DNA from: Minisyncoccota bacterium
GTDB taxonomy: Bacteria; Patescibacteriota; Minisyncoccia; Minisyncoccales; RBG-13-42-11
Length of the DNA stretch: 9,725 nucleotides
Reading direction: 5' to 3'
Assembly: GCA_028687495.1 (NCBI GenBank)
Contig: JAQUAA010000022.1
Span: forward strand, 1-9,725
A program made the position numbers and the translations under genes. Shown here piece by piece: positions 1 through 6,134 of this stretch. Positions within the stretch are counted from its first letter, which is position 1; the number at the start of each line of letters is the position of its first letter. The notes beneath the pieces were generated by a model that was given only the letters and a program-made list of their open reading frames with translations, made no database searches and had not been told where the DNA came from.

Positions 1-943
1 GAATGAAACTGGCCAGACCCAAAGGCAGAAACAACCAATAAGTGATGATTCGGTAGAGTAACGTGCCGAAAACCGCCACATGAACCGGAATGCCCAGCTG
101 AGTGAAGATGAAAGCCAGAAAAGCTTCCGTCACTCCCGGAGTTTGCGAAGAAACGATCAGAAAACCGAAGAAAGAAACGATGACGTAGCCGAAATTGACC
201 AGAAAGATGCTCGTCTTTAAGCCGAAAACGGCGAAAGACACCTGCAGGGCGAAGATGTTGGCCAGATAAAACAATCCCGCCCATAAAAAAGCAAGGGGAA
301 TCTTTTCCTTCTGAGTCTTTATTATCGAAACGACTTCCTTGAAATTTTTAAGGCCTTCTTCGACCTTCCCGTAAAAACTGGCGTTTATTCTTTTGACGAT
401 TTTCAGCAATAAGGAACCGTTGTTTTTTAAAAGCAGATAAACCAAAACTCCCAAAATCAATATTACCGGGATGATGATGTATAAAAAATGCGGAGACAGA
501 ACGGAGATGAAATTAGGGACGAAGAACAGATTGAAAAGAAAAAACAACAAGGCGAAAGCCATGACGAAAATCGACCAGGCGGAAGCCACCACGATCGATT
601 TGCCGACGGAAACGTTAAGGTTCTTATAAGCGTAAAAATTAGCCAGGGGACCGCCGATAAAAGGAACTATCTGGTTTCCCAGATCGGCTATGGGAGAAAT
701 TTTCAGAAGATTCAAAAAAGAAGGTTTTTCATTGATCATCAGAAAGCATTGCCTGGCCAGCAGCGCATTGAAAAACAGCGTCAGGCACTGGAGAACAAAA
801 GCCAGCCCCAGCAATAACGGCGAAGCTTCTTTGAATAAAAACGGCACCTCGGGCAAGATTTCCCTGAACTTGGGATAAATAAAAAAGATTGCCAGAGCAA
901 CCACGGCCAAAGATATTAAAATGCGGAACGGTCTAACCTTCAT
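1..943 (-). CDS. LPG synthase/flippase-type integral membrane protein (partial at window edge)
   Basis: The frame is open from ATG at 943 to the window edge, giving 314 codons; the C-terminus and stop lie outside. The protein is highly hydrophobic, with about seven or eight predicted membrane segments and one basic stretch in the middle (KIVKRINASFYGKVEEGLKN, about residues 180-200). The arrangement, with the motif TPGVTEAFLAF near residue 275 and LLYRIITYWLFLPLG near residue 300, matches the family of lysylphosphatidylglycerol synthase transmembrane regions (PF03706/TIGR00374), where PGG-x-G-x-x-E and a YR-x2-Y/W-x2-P pattern are typical. Members move or modify lipids in the cytoplasmic membrane; many lack the synthase domain and their substrate is unknown. 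The start is four bases after the stop of the upstream nuclease-like gene, so the two are probably co-transcribed. The exact substrate cannot be told from sequence. Confidence 0.8.
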   Translation of the reverse strand, partial: MKVRPFRILISLAVVALAIFFIYPKFREILPEVPFLFKEASPLLLGLAFVLQCLTLFFNALLARQCFLMINEKPSFLNLLKISPIADLGNQIVPFIGGPLANFYAYKNLNVSVGKSIVVASAWSIFVMAFALLFFLFNLFFVPNFISVLSPHFLYIIIPVILILGVLVYLLLKNNGSLLLKIVKRINASFYGKVEEGLKNFKEVVSIIKTQKEKIPLAFLWAGLFYLANIFALQVSFAVFGLKTSIFLVNFGYVIVSFFGFLIVSSQTPGVTEAFLAFIFTQLGIPVHVAVFGTLLYRIITYWLFLPLGLASFI

Positions 944-947
944 ATTA

Positions 948-1778
948 TTAACCTAATAAAATTTCTGCTTCTTTGACCAATTTTTCTATTTCTTTTTCCT
1001 TGACTCCCAGTTTCCGGCTCAGTTTTTCCGCCGAACTCTCGAGAAGATCCAAAACGAGCATTTTTCTTTTCTGGGCGAAAATTTCCGTCAGATAGCCTTT
1101 GAAAGAAGGTAAAATCGTGATGGGATAAAGATTTTGTTTTTCTATCAGATATTCCAGTCCCCTTTTCTTGGGATGTTTCCAGCCCAGCATGTCCACGCCG
1201 ACGCACTCTGAATATTTCATCGCCTCGCTGGTGAATTTGGTGTTGGTCACCAATATTGATTTGAGTTTCTTTGACCTGAAAAAGGGACTCTTGGAAATGT
1301 CGAGAAATCTGGCATGGTTTGCCAGAGCGATTCTCAAATCAATCCTTTCTCCCGGCAAATTATGATATTTGCATTCGCCGACGTAAATCAAATCGTTCTT
1401 CCTGGCCAGGAAATCTATTTCGTACTGGCAGTTGCAGAAGCCGAAGAGGTGCTGGTTCAGCCTGACTTGATAGCCGTTTCTGCTGAAGATCTCACCGACG
1501 TATTTCTCGAAAGTAAAACCGGCCGGACCCAGCCGCCTGATGGCGCCTTTGAGAGAGAATTTTATGGCTGACCGGGGGAATTCCTTTCTTAACGCCCCGT
1601 CGATCATCCTGGAAATTTCAAAAGTGGTGATGCCGGGATAGATCTCTTCCTTGATTTCCTCGACGATTCTTCTTGCCGAATAATCGTCCAGCCCGGAATT
1701 CCTGCAGGATACGTATATCTTTTTCAGGGAAAACGGTTCTCTTTCCCCCAATGAATTTATCACGTATAAGTCTTTCAT
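948..1778 (-). CDS. ATP-cone domain fused to PD-(D/E)XK (Mrr-like) nuclease domain
   Basis: 276 residues from ATG at 1778. A TTG start at 1796 would give six more residues but lies inside the promoter, so I reject it. Residues 4-90 read as an ATP-cone (VINSLGEREPFSLKKI, then ITTFEISRMIDGALR), a nucleotide-binding regulatory module known from ribonucleotide reductases and NrdR. Residues 91-185 look like a PD-(D/E)XK nuclease core: a helix with E91/E96, D122 in YEIDFLA, and E135-x-K137 in VGECKYH, the layout of Mrr-type restriction endonucleases. The last 50 residues are helical and charged, with an HhH-like look (SSAEKLSRKLGVKEKEIEKL). I infer a nuclease or DNA-repair protein gated by ATP or dATP; the target is unknown. 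It has its own promoter and is followed four bases later by the flippase-type gene. Confidence 0.75.
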   Translation of the reverse strand: MKDLYVINSLGEREPFSLKKIYVSCRNSGLDDYSARRIVEEIKEEIYPGITTFEISRMIDGALRKEFPRSAIKFSLKGAIRRLGPAGFTFEKYVGEIFSRNGYQVRLNQHLFGFCNCQYEIDFLARKNDLIYVGECKYHNLPGERIDLRIALANHARFLDISKSPFFRSKKLKSILVTNTKFTSEAMKYSECVGVDMLGWKHPKKRGLEYLIEKQNLYPITILPSFKGYLTEIFAQKRKMLVLDLLESSAEKLSRKLGVKEKEIEKLVKEAEILLG

Positions 1779-1786
1779 CTTACTTA

Positions 1787-1795
1787 ATTCTACCA
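1787..1795 (-). promoter_or_regulatory. Extended -10 promoter TGGTAGAAT (leaderless ATP-cone nuclease gene)
   Basis: The minus strand reads ATTTTTGGTAGAAT, an extended -10 element (TGG-TAGAAT). Eight bases separate it from ATG 1778, so the predicted transcription start is about 1780 and the mRNA is leaderless or nearly so. No good -35 is visible; that region is the terminator stem of the gene before it. Confidence 0.65.
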
Positions 1796-1838
1796 AAAAT
1801 TAAGGCGAAGAGAATAGGATATGGTTCTCTTCGCCTTA
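1795..1838 (-). terminator. Intrinsic terminator of the 122-residue protein gene
   Basis: A perfect 14-bp inverted repeat (1801-1814 and 1825-1838, TAAGGCGAAGAGAA and its complement) with a 10-base loop is followed on the minus strand by ATTTTT. The TAA stop of the gene (1836-1838) forms the foot of the stem. The U-tract continues directly into the extended -10 of the next gene. Confidence 0.85.
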
Positions 1839-2204
1839 CTGAGGATGCGGATTGTGGTTGGAAACCACTTTCAGAAGCAGGATATTGCGGTCTCCGTTGA
1901 TCGAAGCCTGGGCATGGCTTTCGTTGTCGTATTCGCCCCGGAAGCTGAAGGAACCGGTACCGTCGTTGAGAGCCACGACTTTCCCCTGTCTTATCGCCTG
2001 GGCGACTCTGTTCAGCAGTTCGTTAGCCACTATCTGAGCCGTGACAACGCTGTCTTGGGTATATCCTTGGCAATTGTCTGCCGTCTGGCGATAGAACTCG
2101 GAAAACCGATGAGGAGCTGCCCAAAGCCGGTATTTCCTGCCCTTGCTGCGCACTCTGTCGCATTCTGAGAAACGAAGACACGTCCAGCAGGATCTTTCCG
2201 CCAT
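1836..2204 (-). CDS. Hypothetical 122-residue protein with N-terminal cysteine cluster
   Basis: I do not recognise this protein. It starts MAERSCWTCLRFSECDR: Cys6, Cys9 and Cys15, then Cys45 in TADNCQGY, which could form a metal site (CxxC plus two further cysteines) or disulphides. The N-terminal half is basic and aromatic; the C-terminal half (about 50-122) has a helix (TAQIVANELLNRVAQAIRQG) and then a probable beta region (VVALNDGTGSFSFRGEY). No signal peptide or membrane segment is seen, so it is probably cytoplasmic. ATG 2204 is chosen because a near-perfect Shine-Dalgarno (AAAGGGGGTGAT) ends at proper distance; ATG 2210 and GTG 2213 fall inside that site. The gene is monocistronic, closed by a strong terminator. 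The start of its promoter is unclear. Confidence 0.75.
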   Translation of the reverse strand: MAERSCWTCLRFSECDRVRSKGRKYRLWAAPHRFSEFYRQTADNCQGYTQDSVVTAQIVANELLNRVAQAIRQGKVVALNDGTGSFSFRGEYDNESHAQASINGDRNILLLKVVSNHNPHPQ

Positions 2205-2207
2205 TTT

Positions 2208-2229
2208 CATCACCCCCTTTCTCGAAAGA
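2208..2229 (-). promoter_or_regulatory. Near-perfect Shine-Dalgarno next to a small hairpin
   Basis: Just upstream of ATG 2204 the minus strand carries AAAGGGGGTGAT, almost the full anti-SD complement. It is directly preceded by CTTTCGAGAAAG (2218-2229), a small self-complementary stem whose 3' arm touches the SD. No other gene in the window has an SD this strong. Further upstream, TTGACT at 2269-2274 could be a -35 box, but no convincing -10 sits at the right spacing. Confidence 0.6.
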
Positions 2230-2281
2230 ACATTAAATTATTAAAGACGTATCAAAACGGATTTACTTAGTCAAGTATTAA

Positions 2282-2325
2282 GTTCGCTGAAGCGAACGAA
2301 GATAAACATGAATTTTTAAATTCAT
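2282..2325. other. Two small inverted repeats in the 2214-2386 intergenic gap
   Basis: Two clean inverted repeats lie between the secreted-protein gene and the next gene: 2282-2297 (GTTCGC, 4-base loop, GCGAAC) and 2308-2325 (ATGAATTT, 2-base loop, AAATTCAT). Neither is followed by a good U-tract on the minus strand, so they are not obvious terminators. They could be structured parts of a leader, operator-like sites or remnants. No gene is visible in this gap. Confidence 0.5.
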
Positions 2326-2336
2326 CGCTAAGAAAC

Positions 2337-2363
2337 AAAAAACCGCCTGGGTGGCGATTTTTT
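2337..2363. terminator. Terminator after the secreted-protein gene (bidirectional in form)
   Basis: A CGCC/GGCG stem (2344-2347 and 2353-2356) with a 5-base loop is flanked by A6 and T6 tracts, so it can work on either strand. It lies 24 bases past the stop of the secreted-protein gene on the minus strand. Confidence 0.75.
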
Positions 2364-2386
2364 GTGTTATCTATATTTAGTTTTTC

Positions 2387-3007
2387 TTACCACTTACCTA
2401 ATCCCGGACCAACCGGACTAAGGTATTCAATTCCGTTAAAACCAGCGCAAGGATCGTTATTCACGCTTTGTATCGTAGCGAATTCTCCCCAAATATCAGC
2501 TCCTATTTCAGTACCGTCTGCCGCATACCATATTCCGCCAGTTTTAGTGGCATCCGCCGGTGCGGCGATTATCTTCACAAAATAGTTCCAGTCGCATTGT
2601 TTTCCATCCATTTCGTAAGTTCCGCTCTGATGATTGGTTAACCAAGCCCCAGAACCGATATAAGACGGGTATCCGTAGTGCCGATCAAGTAATCCATCAC
2701 CGTCGCAATCTTTATTACTCAACCAAGCATCATTCCATTTCATTATAAGATTCACATCTTTATACGGCTGACACCAAGCATCATTTCGATAAGCGTCACA
2801 GTAGCCACCGTTAAACATGTTAGCTTGGTAATTATAACCCCAAATGTCGTAACCCGGAGTTATAACCCTACCATCTGAAGTATAAAGTTGACCGCTTTGA
2901 ATTGTGGCGCAACTTGATTTTGCGGCTAAACTGAAATTACTGTTTAATATCAAACCAGTAACTAAAATTAAACTTGCCAAACCTATAACTAATGCTATTT
3001 TTTTCAT
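2387..3007 (-). CDS. Secreted cysteine-rich protein with DxDxDG loop and internal repeat
   Basis: 206 residues. The N-terminus is a typical signal peptide: MKK, a hydrophobic core (IALVIGLASLILVTGLIL), and a probable cut near SLAA-K30, so the mature protein is about 177 residues and exported. It holds six cysteines (33, 70, 79, 101, 138, 187), an even number that fits disulphides, and many Trp, Tyr, Asn and Gly residues. DCDGDGLLD at 100-108 matches the calcium-binding loop of dockerin or thrombospondin type 3 repeats. Two segments are alike: YTSDGRVITPGYDIWG (42-57) and YAADGTEIGADIWG (161-174). I vaguely recall similar exported proteins in groundwater CPR and archaeal genomes but cannot name the family, and no enzymatic motif is visible. 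It is probably a surface or extracellular protein; function unknown. Confidence 0.8.
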   Translation of the reverse strand: MKKIALVIGLASLILVTGLILNSNFSLAAKSSCATIQSGQLYTSDGRVITPGYDIWGYNYQANMFNGGYCDAYRNDAWCQPYKDVNLIMKWNDAWLSNKDCDGDGLLDRHYGYPSYIGSGAWLTNHQSGTYEMDGKQCDWNYFVKIIAAPADATKTGGIWYAADGTEIGADIWGEFATIQSVNNDPCAGFNGIEYLSPVGPGLGKW

Positions 3008-3013
3008 ATTTCT

Positions 3014-3019
3014 ATAATA
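3014..3019 (-). promoter_or_regulatory. -10 box TATTAT for the secreted-protein gene
   Basis: TATTAT on the minus strand ends six bases before ATG 3007, so the predicted transcription start coincides with the A of the start codon. It lacks the TGG extension seen at the other promoters here, so the call is weaker. Confidence 0.45.
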
Positions 3020-3059
3020 TTTAAATTTACCGACCTTTATCTTATATCTTAATTCTTTC

Positions 3060-3377
3060 TCATTTCTGGTCTTCCCGCAAGTGCCGCCAGTCGCCTTTTT
3101 TACCCTGGTATTCCCTTTTCTCGTTCTTCTCCATCTTTTTGATCAGTTCTTCGTACACGTCTTTATCCAGCATTTCCAGTATGCCGAAACAATAAATGAC
3201 CACGTCAATGATTTCTTCGGCCAGTTCGTCATTATTTTCTTTGCGGTAAGCCCGGACCGCTTCGCCCAGCTCTTCCGTCAGATATAAAAACTCCTTGCTG
3301 ATATCAGTGGTATTGAATCCCTTATTCACTTTATTGTCGAAAATCCGTTTTTGAAGTTCTTTTATGGTAAGTTCCAT
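3060..3377 (-). CDS. MazG-like nucleotide pyrophosphohydrolase
   Basis: 105 residues from ATG 3377 (MELTIKELQKRIF). The upstream ATG at 3401 would place the promoter inside the gene, so I reject it. This is the all-alpha NTP pyrophosphohydrolase fold: TEELGEAVRAYRK (34-46) and ELAEEIIDVVIYCFGIL (51-67) supply E35, E36, E39, E55 and D58, the EExxE...ExxD set that binds Mg2+. Members hydrolyse (d)NTPs to monophosphates and PPi, cleaning damaged or excess nucleotides from the cytoplasmic pool; the particular substrate cannot be told. The length fits single-domain MazG-like proteins, not the two-domain E. coli MazG. It lies just downstream of the six-gene unit but has the best promoter in the window for itself. 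Confidence 0.85.
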   Translation of the reverse strand: MELTIKELQKRIFDNKVNKGFNTTDISKEFLYLTEELGEAVRAYRKENNDELAEEIIDVVIYCFGILEMLDKDVYEELIKKMEKNEKREYQGKKGDWRHLREDQK

Positions 3378-3383
3378 TATCCA

Positions 3384-3392
3384 ATTATACCA
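3384..3392 (-). promoter_or_regulatory. Extended -10 promoter TGGTATAAT (leaderless MazG-like gene)
   Basis: The minus strand reads TTTTTTGGTATAATTGG: a consensus TATAAT with a TGG extension. Six bases lie between the -10 and ATG 3377, so transcription is predicted to start at the A of the ATG. A weak A/T-only stem (AATTTA...TAAATT) lies just upstream and could serve as a poor terminator for the previous gene. Confidence 0.75.
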
Positions 3393-3405
3393 AAAAATCA
3401 ATTTA

Positions 3406-3792
3406 TTAACGATCAGTAAATTTCAACGTCGCAGCAAGAATTAAACCGAATAAAATCCAAACAATGAAACCGAAGATAATCGTCAGGGGTGTAATGGTCA
3501 GTTTGACGATAAATGACGGTATGGCGCCGATAAGCGCCAGACAGGCCAATCCGTAGAAAATACCGGCTAACCAGATGTTAAAGTTAGGCAATTTATTCAG
3601 AATCATTGCAAATAATATTCCCAGAATGCCGCCCAAAAATGCGTGACTCCAAAATACCTCGGATCTTTCGGTTATGCCCAAAAGAGTGAATAAACCGGAG
3701 GGACCGGCGAAAGTAATGTAAATCAAATCCACCACCATGCCACCGCTGACTCCTCCCAAGAAACCCTTTAGAATATTTTTTGATTTTAACAT
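3406..3792 (-). CDS. Small four-helix integral membrane protein
   Basis: 128 residues that I do not recognise as a named family. Four hydrophobic segments are clear: about 8-28 (LKGFLGGVSGGMVVDLIYITF), 48-66 (WSHAFLGGILGILFAMI), 72-94 (IWLAGIFYGLACLALIGAI) and 101-122 (TPLTIIFGFIVWILFGLIL). Glycine-rich helices (GGVSGG, GGILG) suggest close helix packing. Short basic ends (MLKSKN, KFTDR) fit a cytoplasmic N- and C-terminus. Its ATG shares one base with the TAA of panD (TAATG), so translation is probably coupled, and it closes the six-gene unit. No catalytic motif is visible. A transport or accessory role for its neighbours is only a guess. Confidence 0.75.
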   Translation of the reverse strand: MLKSKNILKGFLGGVSGGMVVDLIYITFAGPSGLFTLLGITERSEVFWSHAFLGGILGILFAMILNKLPNFNIWLAGIFYGLACLALIGAIPSFIVKLTITPLTIIFGFIVWILFGLILAATLKFTDR

Positions 3793-4133
3793 TATAAAAA
3801 CCTTAAAAATTTATTGTTTTTATCGACGAGAATGTTTTTCGCCTTGATGGGTTTATCGGTCAGTTCAAAACCCATAATGATGATTTCATCGCCTTTTTTG
3901 ATCAAACGGGAAGCGGCTCCGTAAATGACTATCTTGCCCGAATCTTTTTCTTCTTCAATAACATAAGTTTCCAATCTTGCTCCGTTAGTGTTATCCGCCA
4001 CCAAAACCCTTTCTCCAGCTAAAATACCAACCTTTTCCATCAGGGCCTTGTCTATGCCGATGCTTCCCGTATAATTCAAATCCGTCTCAGTTACAGTTGC
4101 CTTATGAATTTTTGACCGCAAAAACCATCTCAT
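3792..4133 (-). CDS. panD: Aspartate 1-decarboxylase (pyruvoyl-dependent proenzyme)
   Basis: 113 residues. PanD converts L-aspartate to beta-alanine for pantothenate and CoA synthesis. The chain cuts itself between Gly23 and Ser24 (LNYTGSIGID), and Ser24 becomes the pyruvoyl group. Known active-site residues of the E. coli enzyme are found one position earlier here: K8 in SKIH, Y21, S24, and R53, T56 and Y57 in ARLETYVIE. The later motif is YGAAS where E. coli has NGAAA, so the residue equivalent to Asn72 is Tyr71; this is unusual. The length is slightly short of the usual 115-130. The gene starts one base after the alkD-like stop. Pathway partners panB and panC are not in the window, but a CoaD-type gene is at the right end. 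Confidence 0.9.
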   Translation of the reverse strand: MRWFLRSKIHKATVTETDLNYTGSIGIDKALMEKVGILAGERVLVADNTNGARLETYVIEEEKDSGKIVIYGAASRLIKKGDEIIIMGFELTDKPIKAKNILVDKNNKFLRFL

Positions 4134-4134
4134 A

Positions 4135-4806
4135 TTATTTAAGTTTATTTCGGACCGCGGCGCTTTGCAACTCTTTGAGAGCGTCTTGGGCTATCCATCT
4201 GGCGGTTTTGGAATTGATTTTTTGGATTTCTCTCGCCAGCTTAACGGCTTCTTTGTTCAGTTTTTTATTTCTTTTGCCGATCTGCCGCAAGGCCCAATTA
4301 ACCGCCTTTCTGACGAAATTCCTCTCGTCGGTCGACTCCCTTTTTATTGCGTAAAATAATTTTATGAATTTTCCGTCGTCTGATGTTTTGTCGTGCCAGG
4401 CCAGGCAAGCCATCATGGAAAACCCCGCTCTTTTTACGAATTCCCCGGAAGATTTCGTCCACTCAGTCGCTTTTTTAAAGGCAAAAGGCGTCTTGTCGAA
4501 AAGATTCATGCAGACCTGGTCGCAGACATCCCAGGAATCGAAATCCTTGGCCCATTTATCCATTTGTTTTTCAGTCACCAGTTCCGGATCGTCAACCATG
4601 CCGGCCAGAATTCTTGCTTCGTGAATCCCGGAATTCCATAAGCCCTGGGCTAATTTATGGTTCTTGCCGGTTTCCCTGGCCAGTTTCCTCAAATCAGGAA
4701 TGGATATACCCAAGGTATTTTTGGGATTGATGCCGAATCTGGCCATACCGGCGACGTTCCTGGGATTGGAAAATGATTTTAATTTTTTCAGGATTTCAGC
4801 TGTCAT
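4135..4806 (-). CDS. AlkD-like DNA alkylation repair glycosylase
   Basis: 223 residues, the whole length of the PF08713 family (HEAT-like helical repeats). The start matches the family: LKSFSNPRNVAGMARFGI then LGISIPDLRKLARE. AlkD of Bacillus cereus removes 3-methyladenine and 7-methylguanine; its key residues W109, D113 and W187 have probable counterparts at W92 and D96 (FDSWDVCDQ) and W171 (KAVNWALRQIGKRN), with matching spacing. The enzyme acts on chromosomal DNA in the cytoplasm, giving abasic sites for base excision repair. Its ATG overlaps the stop of the DUF167 gene (ATGA), and panD follows one base after its stop, so it is an inner gene of the operon. Confidence 0.9.
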   Translation of the reverse strand: MTAEILKKLKSFSNPRNVAGMARFGINPKNTLGISIPDLRKLARETGKNHKLAQGLWNSGIHEARILAGMVDDPELVTEKQMDKWAKDFDSWDVCDQVCMNLFDKTPFAFKKATEWTKSSGEFVKRAGFSMMACLAWHDKTSDDGKFIKLFYAIKRESTDERNFVRKAVNWALRQIGKRNKKLNKEAVKLAREIQKINSKTARWIAQDALKELQSAAVRNKLK

Positions 4807-5024
4807 TTTGCAATTTCGATGATTTTCAGTTTTGAATTTGAGCCAGAAACGATTTGTATGCTTGATTGGCTGATGCCGAAATAACCAGCCAACGCCCTGA
4901 TTACGGCCGAATTCGCCCTCCCTTTTTCCGGCACTTGTTTAACCGACACTTTGAAATTAATGTCGTCTATCTTCTCCACCTTTTCCTCTTTCGCTTTTGG
5001 TTTGACTCTGACGAAGATTTTCAT
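4803..5024 (-). CDS. DUF167 (YggU/UPF0235) family protein
   Basis: 73 residues, a single small alpha/beta domain. The family signature is plain: MKIFVRVKPKAKEEKVEK at the start, KQVPEKGRANSAVIRALAGYF in the middle and IVSGSNSKLKIIEI at the end, corresponding to the usual P-x-x-G-x-A-N-x-x-L and SG-x-x-S-x-x-K motifs. The function of the family is not known; structures of members exist, and some have been tied loosely to RNA or quality control. It starts five bases after the methyltransferase stop with only an A-run in between and no Shine-Dalgarno, and it overlaps the alkD-like gene by four bases. Confidence 0.9.
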   Translation of the reverse strand: MKIFVRVKPKAKEEKVEKIDDINFKVSVKQVPEKGRANSAVIRALAGYFGISQSSIQIVSGSNSKLKIIEIAK

Positions 5025-5029
5025 TTTTT

Positions 5030-5635
5030 TTAATTTATTGCCTTTATCATTTCGATGATGCCGTTCTTCGTATATTCTCTCTTTTCCATGCCAAGCTGAT
5101 TTTTCCCCAGGATTTCCTTCAGTCCGCTCTGCTGAAGGTAATCTTTAAAGCAGGCGTAATGACTCCCTCCGGCAAGACGTTCTATGGTTTTAACCAGATA
5201 AAAATAAAGTTTTTTGGCTGGCGGAACCCGAAAATCAATGAAAACCAGACTGCCCCCTTTCTTTGCCACCCTTTTCATTTCAGATATCACCCCGTCCCTT
5301 ACCTTGCGTTCTTTCTCATGAAGAGCGAGAGAAATGGAAACGCAGTCGAAAAAGTCATCCTGAAAGGGCAGATTCCGGGCATCGGCGACTTGAAAGGAGA
5401 CGTTGTTCAGCCCCGACTTTTTCCTGTTTCTTTCGGCTATCTTGATCATCTTGGGATCCAAATCTATTCCGTAAGCGACGGCTCTTTCCCTGGCATAATA
5501 AAAAACCTGATCTCCCGTTCCGCAGCAAACGTCCAGCACCTTGTCCCCGGCTTTTATCCCGGATAATTTTACGGCGCTGATCCTGAGACCCTTCAGCCAA
5601 GGATCTATCATTGTAGAATAATTAAAAATAATCAT
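5030..5635 (-). CDS. Class I SAM-dependent methyltransferase (UbiE-like)
   Basis: 201 residues with a Rossmann-type methyltransferase core. Motif I is VLDVCCGTGDQ (33-43), the acidic end of strand 2 is GIDLDPKMI (57-64), and motif II region is VADARNLPFQDDFFDCV (83-99), followed by SEMKRVAKKGGSLVFIDF, the usual motif III area. The resemblance is to UbiE/MenG-type C-methyltransferases, but these genomes normally lack quinones, so the acceptor may be a lipid, small molecule or other. An inner ATG at 5611 (MIDPWLKG) is an alternative start; I keep ATG 5635 because it forms the ATGA overlap with the ASCH gene. The position inside the six-gene unit does not settle the substrate. Confidence 0.85.
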   Translation of the reverse strand: MIIFNYSTMIDPWLKGLRISAVKLSGIKAGDKVLDVCCGTGDQVFYYARERAVAYGIDLDPKMIKIAERNRKKSGLNNVSFQVADARNLPFQDDFFDCVSISLALHEKERKVRDGVISEMKRVAKKGGSLVFIDFRVPPAKKLYFYLVKTIERLAGGSHYACFKDYLQQSGLKEILGKNQLGMEKREYTKNGIIEMIKAIN

Positions 5636-6066
5636 GAAACCTTGATTTTGCTGATGTGCTCAACCGTTATCCAGGCGGACATCAGGCCGAATCCCCTTTT
5701 GTTGATTTCAAACGGTTTGATCTTTCTCGGACTTTTCAGGAAAACCAGCAGACAATAATTCTTGTCCCGGAATAGCCTGTAATATTTATTGATCTCCTCC
5801 TTGCCTAACCCGTCCTTCTCTCCGTATTTATCCAGAATCTGTTTTACTTTTTTAGGATTTAAATTAGAGAACTGCAAAACCTTAAAAACCTCGGCTTTAG
5901 CAGTGACTTCTTCCCCGGAGTTCTTGAAATAAACGATTTCTCCCTTTTTGATTTTATCCCAGGGGAGGCGTTTATTCTTATACCAGCGCGACTCCATCGT
6001 TTTCTCTCCCTTCAGAATTCTGGGAAGCAATCCCCAGGATTTTTTCATTATGGCCAGATGCTGCAT
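5632..6066 (-). CDS. ASCH domain protein
   Basis: 144 residues. The first half fits the ASCH fold, a PUA-like beta barrel thought to bind RNA: AIMKKSWGLLPRILKGEKTMESRWYKNK, with the typical G-E-K-x-x-E-x-R string (19-27), then a beta segment KKGEIVYFKNSGEEVTAKAEV. The second half (70-144) is charged with a helical stretch and an ending rich in beta (GFGLMSAWITVEHI). Some ASCH proteins act as nucleases or amidohydrolases on modified nucleosides, others as RNA-binding regulators; the role here is open. The ATG at 6066 sits eight bases after a clear extended -10, so it is the first gene of the tight unit that continues with the methyltransferase (ATGA overlap). Confidence 0.75.
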   Translation of the reverse strand: MQHLAIMKKSWGLLPRILKGEKTMESRWYKNKRLPWDKIKKGEIVYFKNSGEEVTAKAEVFKVLQFSNLNPKKVKQILDKYGEKDGLGKEEINKYYRLFRDKNYCLLVFLKSPRKIKPFEINKRGFGLMSAWITVEHISKIKVS

Positions 6067-6074
6067 GTTAAATT

Positions 6075-6083
6075 ACTCTACCA
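6075..6083 (-). promoter_or_regulatory. Extended -10 promoter TGGTAGAGT (leaderless six-gene operon)
   Basis: The minus strand reads TTTTTTGGTAGAGTAATTTAACATG. The extended -10 ends eight bases before ATG 6066, giving a predicted start near 6068. The place of a -35 box is taken by the terminator stem of the preceding gene, so recognition must depend on the extended -10. Confidence 0.65.
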
Positions 6084-6103
6084 AAAAATCGCCCTTCCGG
6101 CGA
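6083..6103 (-). terminator. Terminator of the TM/beta-sandwich protein gene
   Basis: A TCGCC/GGCGA stem (6089-6093 and 6099-6103) with a 5-base loop is followed on the minus strand by T6 (6083-6088). The last T of this tract is the T of the extended -10 (TGG) that starts the operon. Confidence 0.75.
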
Positions 6104-6134
6104 CCTCAAACCCAGCCCGGTCTGTTGTTCTTCA

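Noticed and set aside
488..878. Plus-strand open frames opposite the flippase-type gene
   Set aside because: Low-complexity charged shadows; the minus frame is continuous for 314 codons with clear membrane helices and family motifs.
3378..3401. Longer start (ATG 3401) for the MazG-like gene
   Set aside because: The added residues cover the consensus TGGTATAAT element, while MELTIKEL is a natural start for the family.
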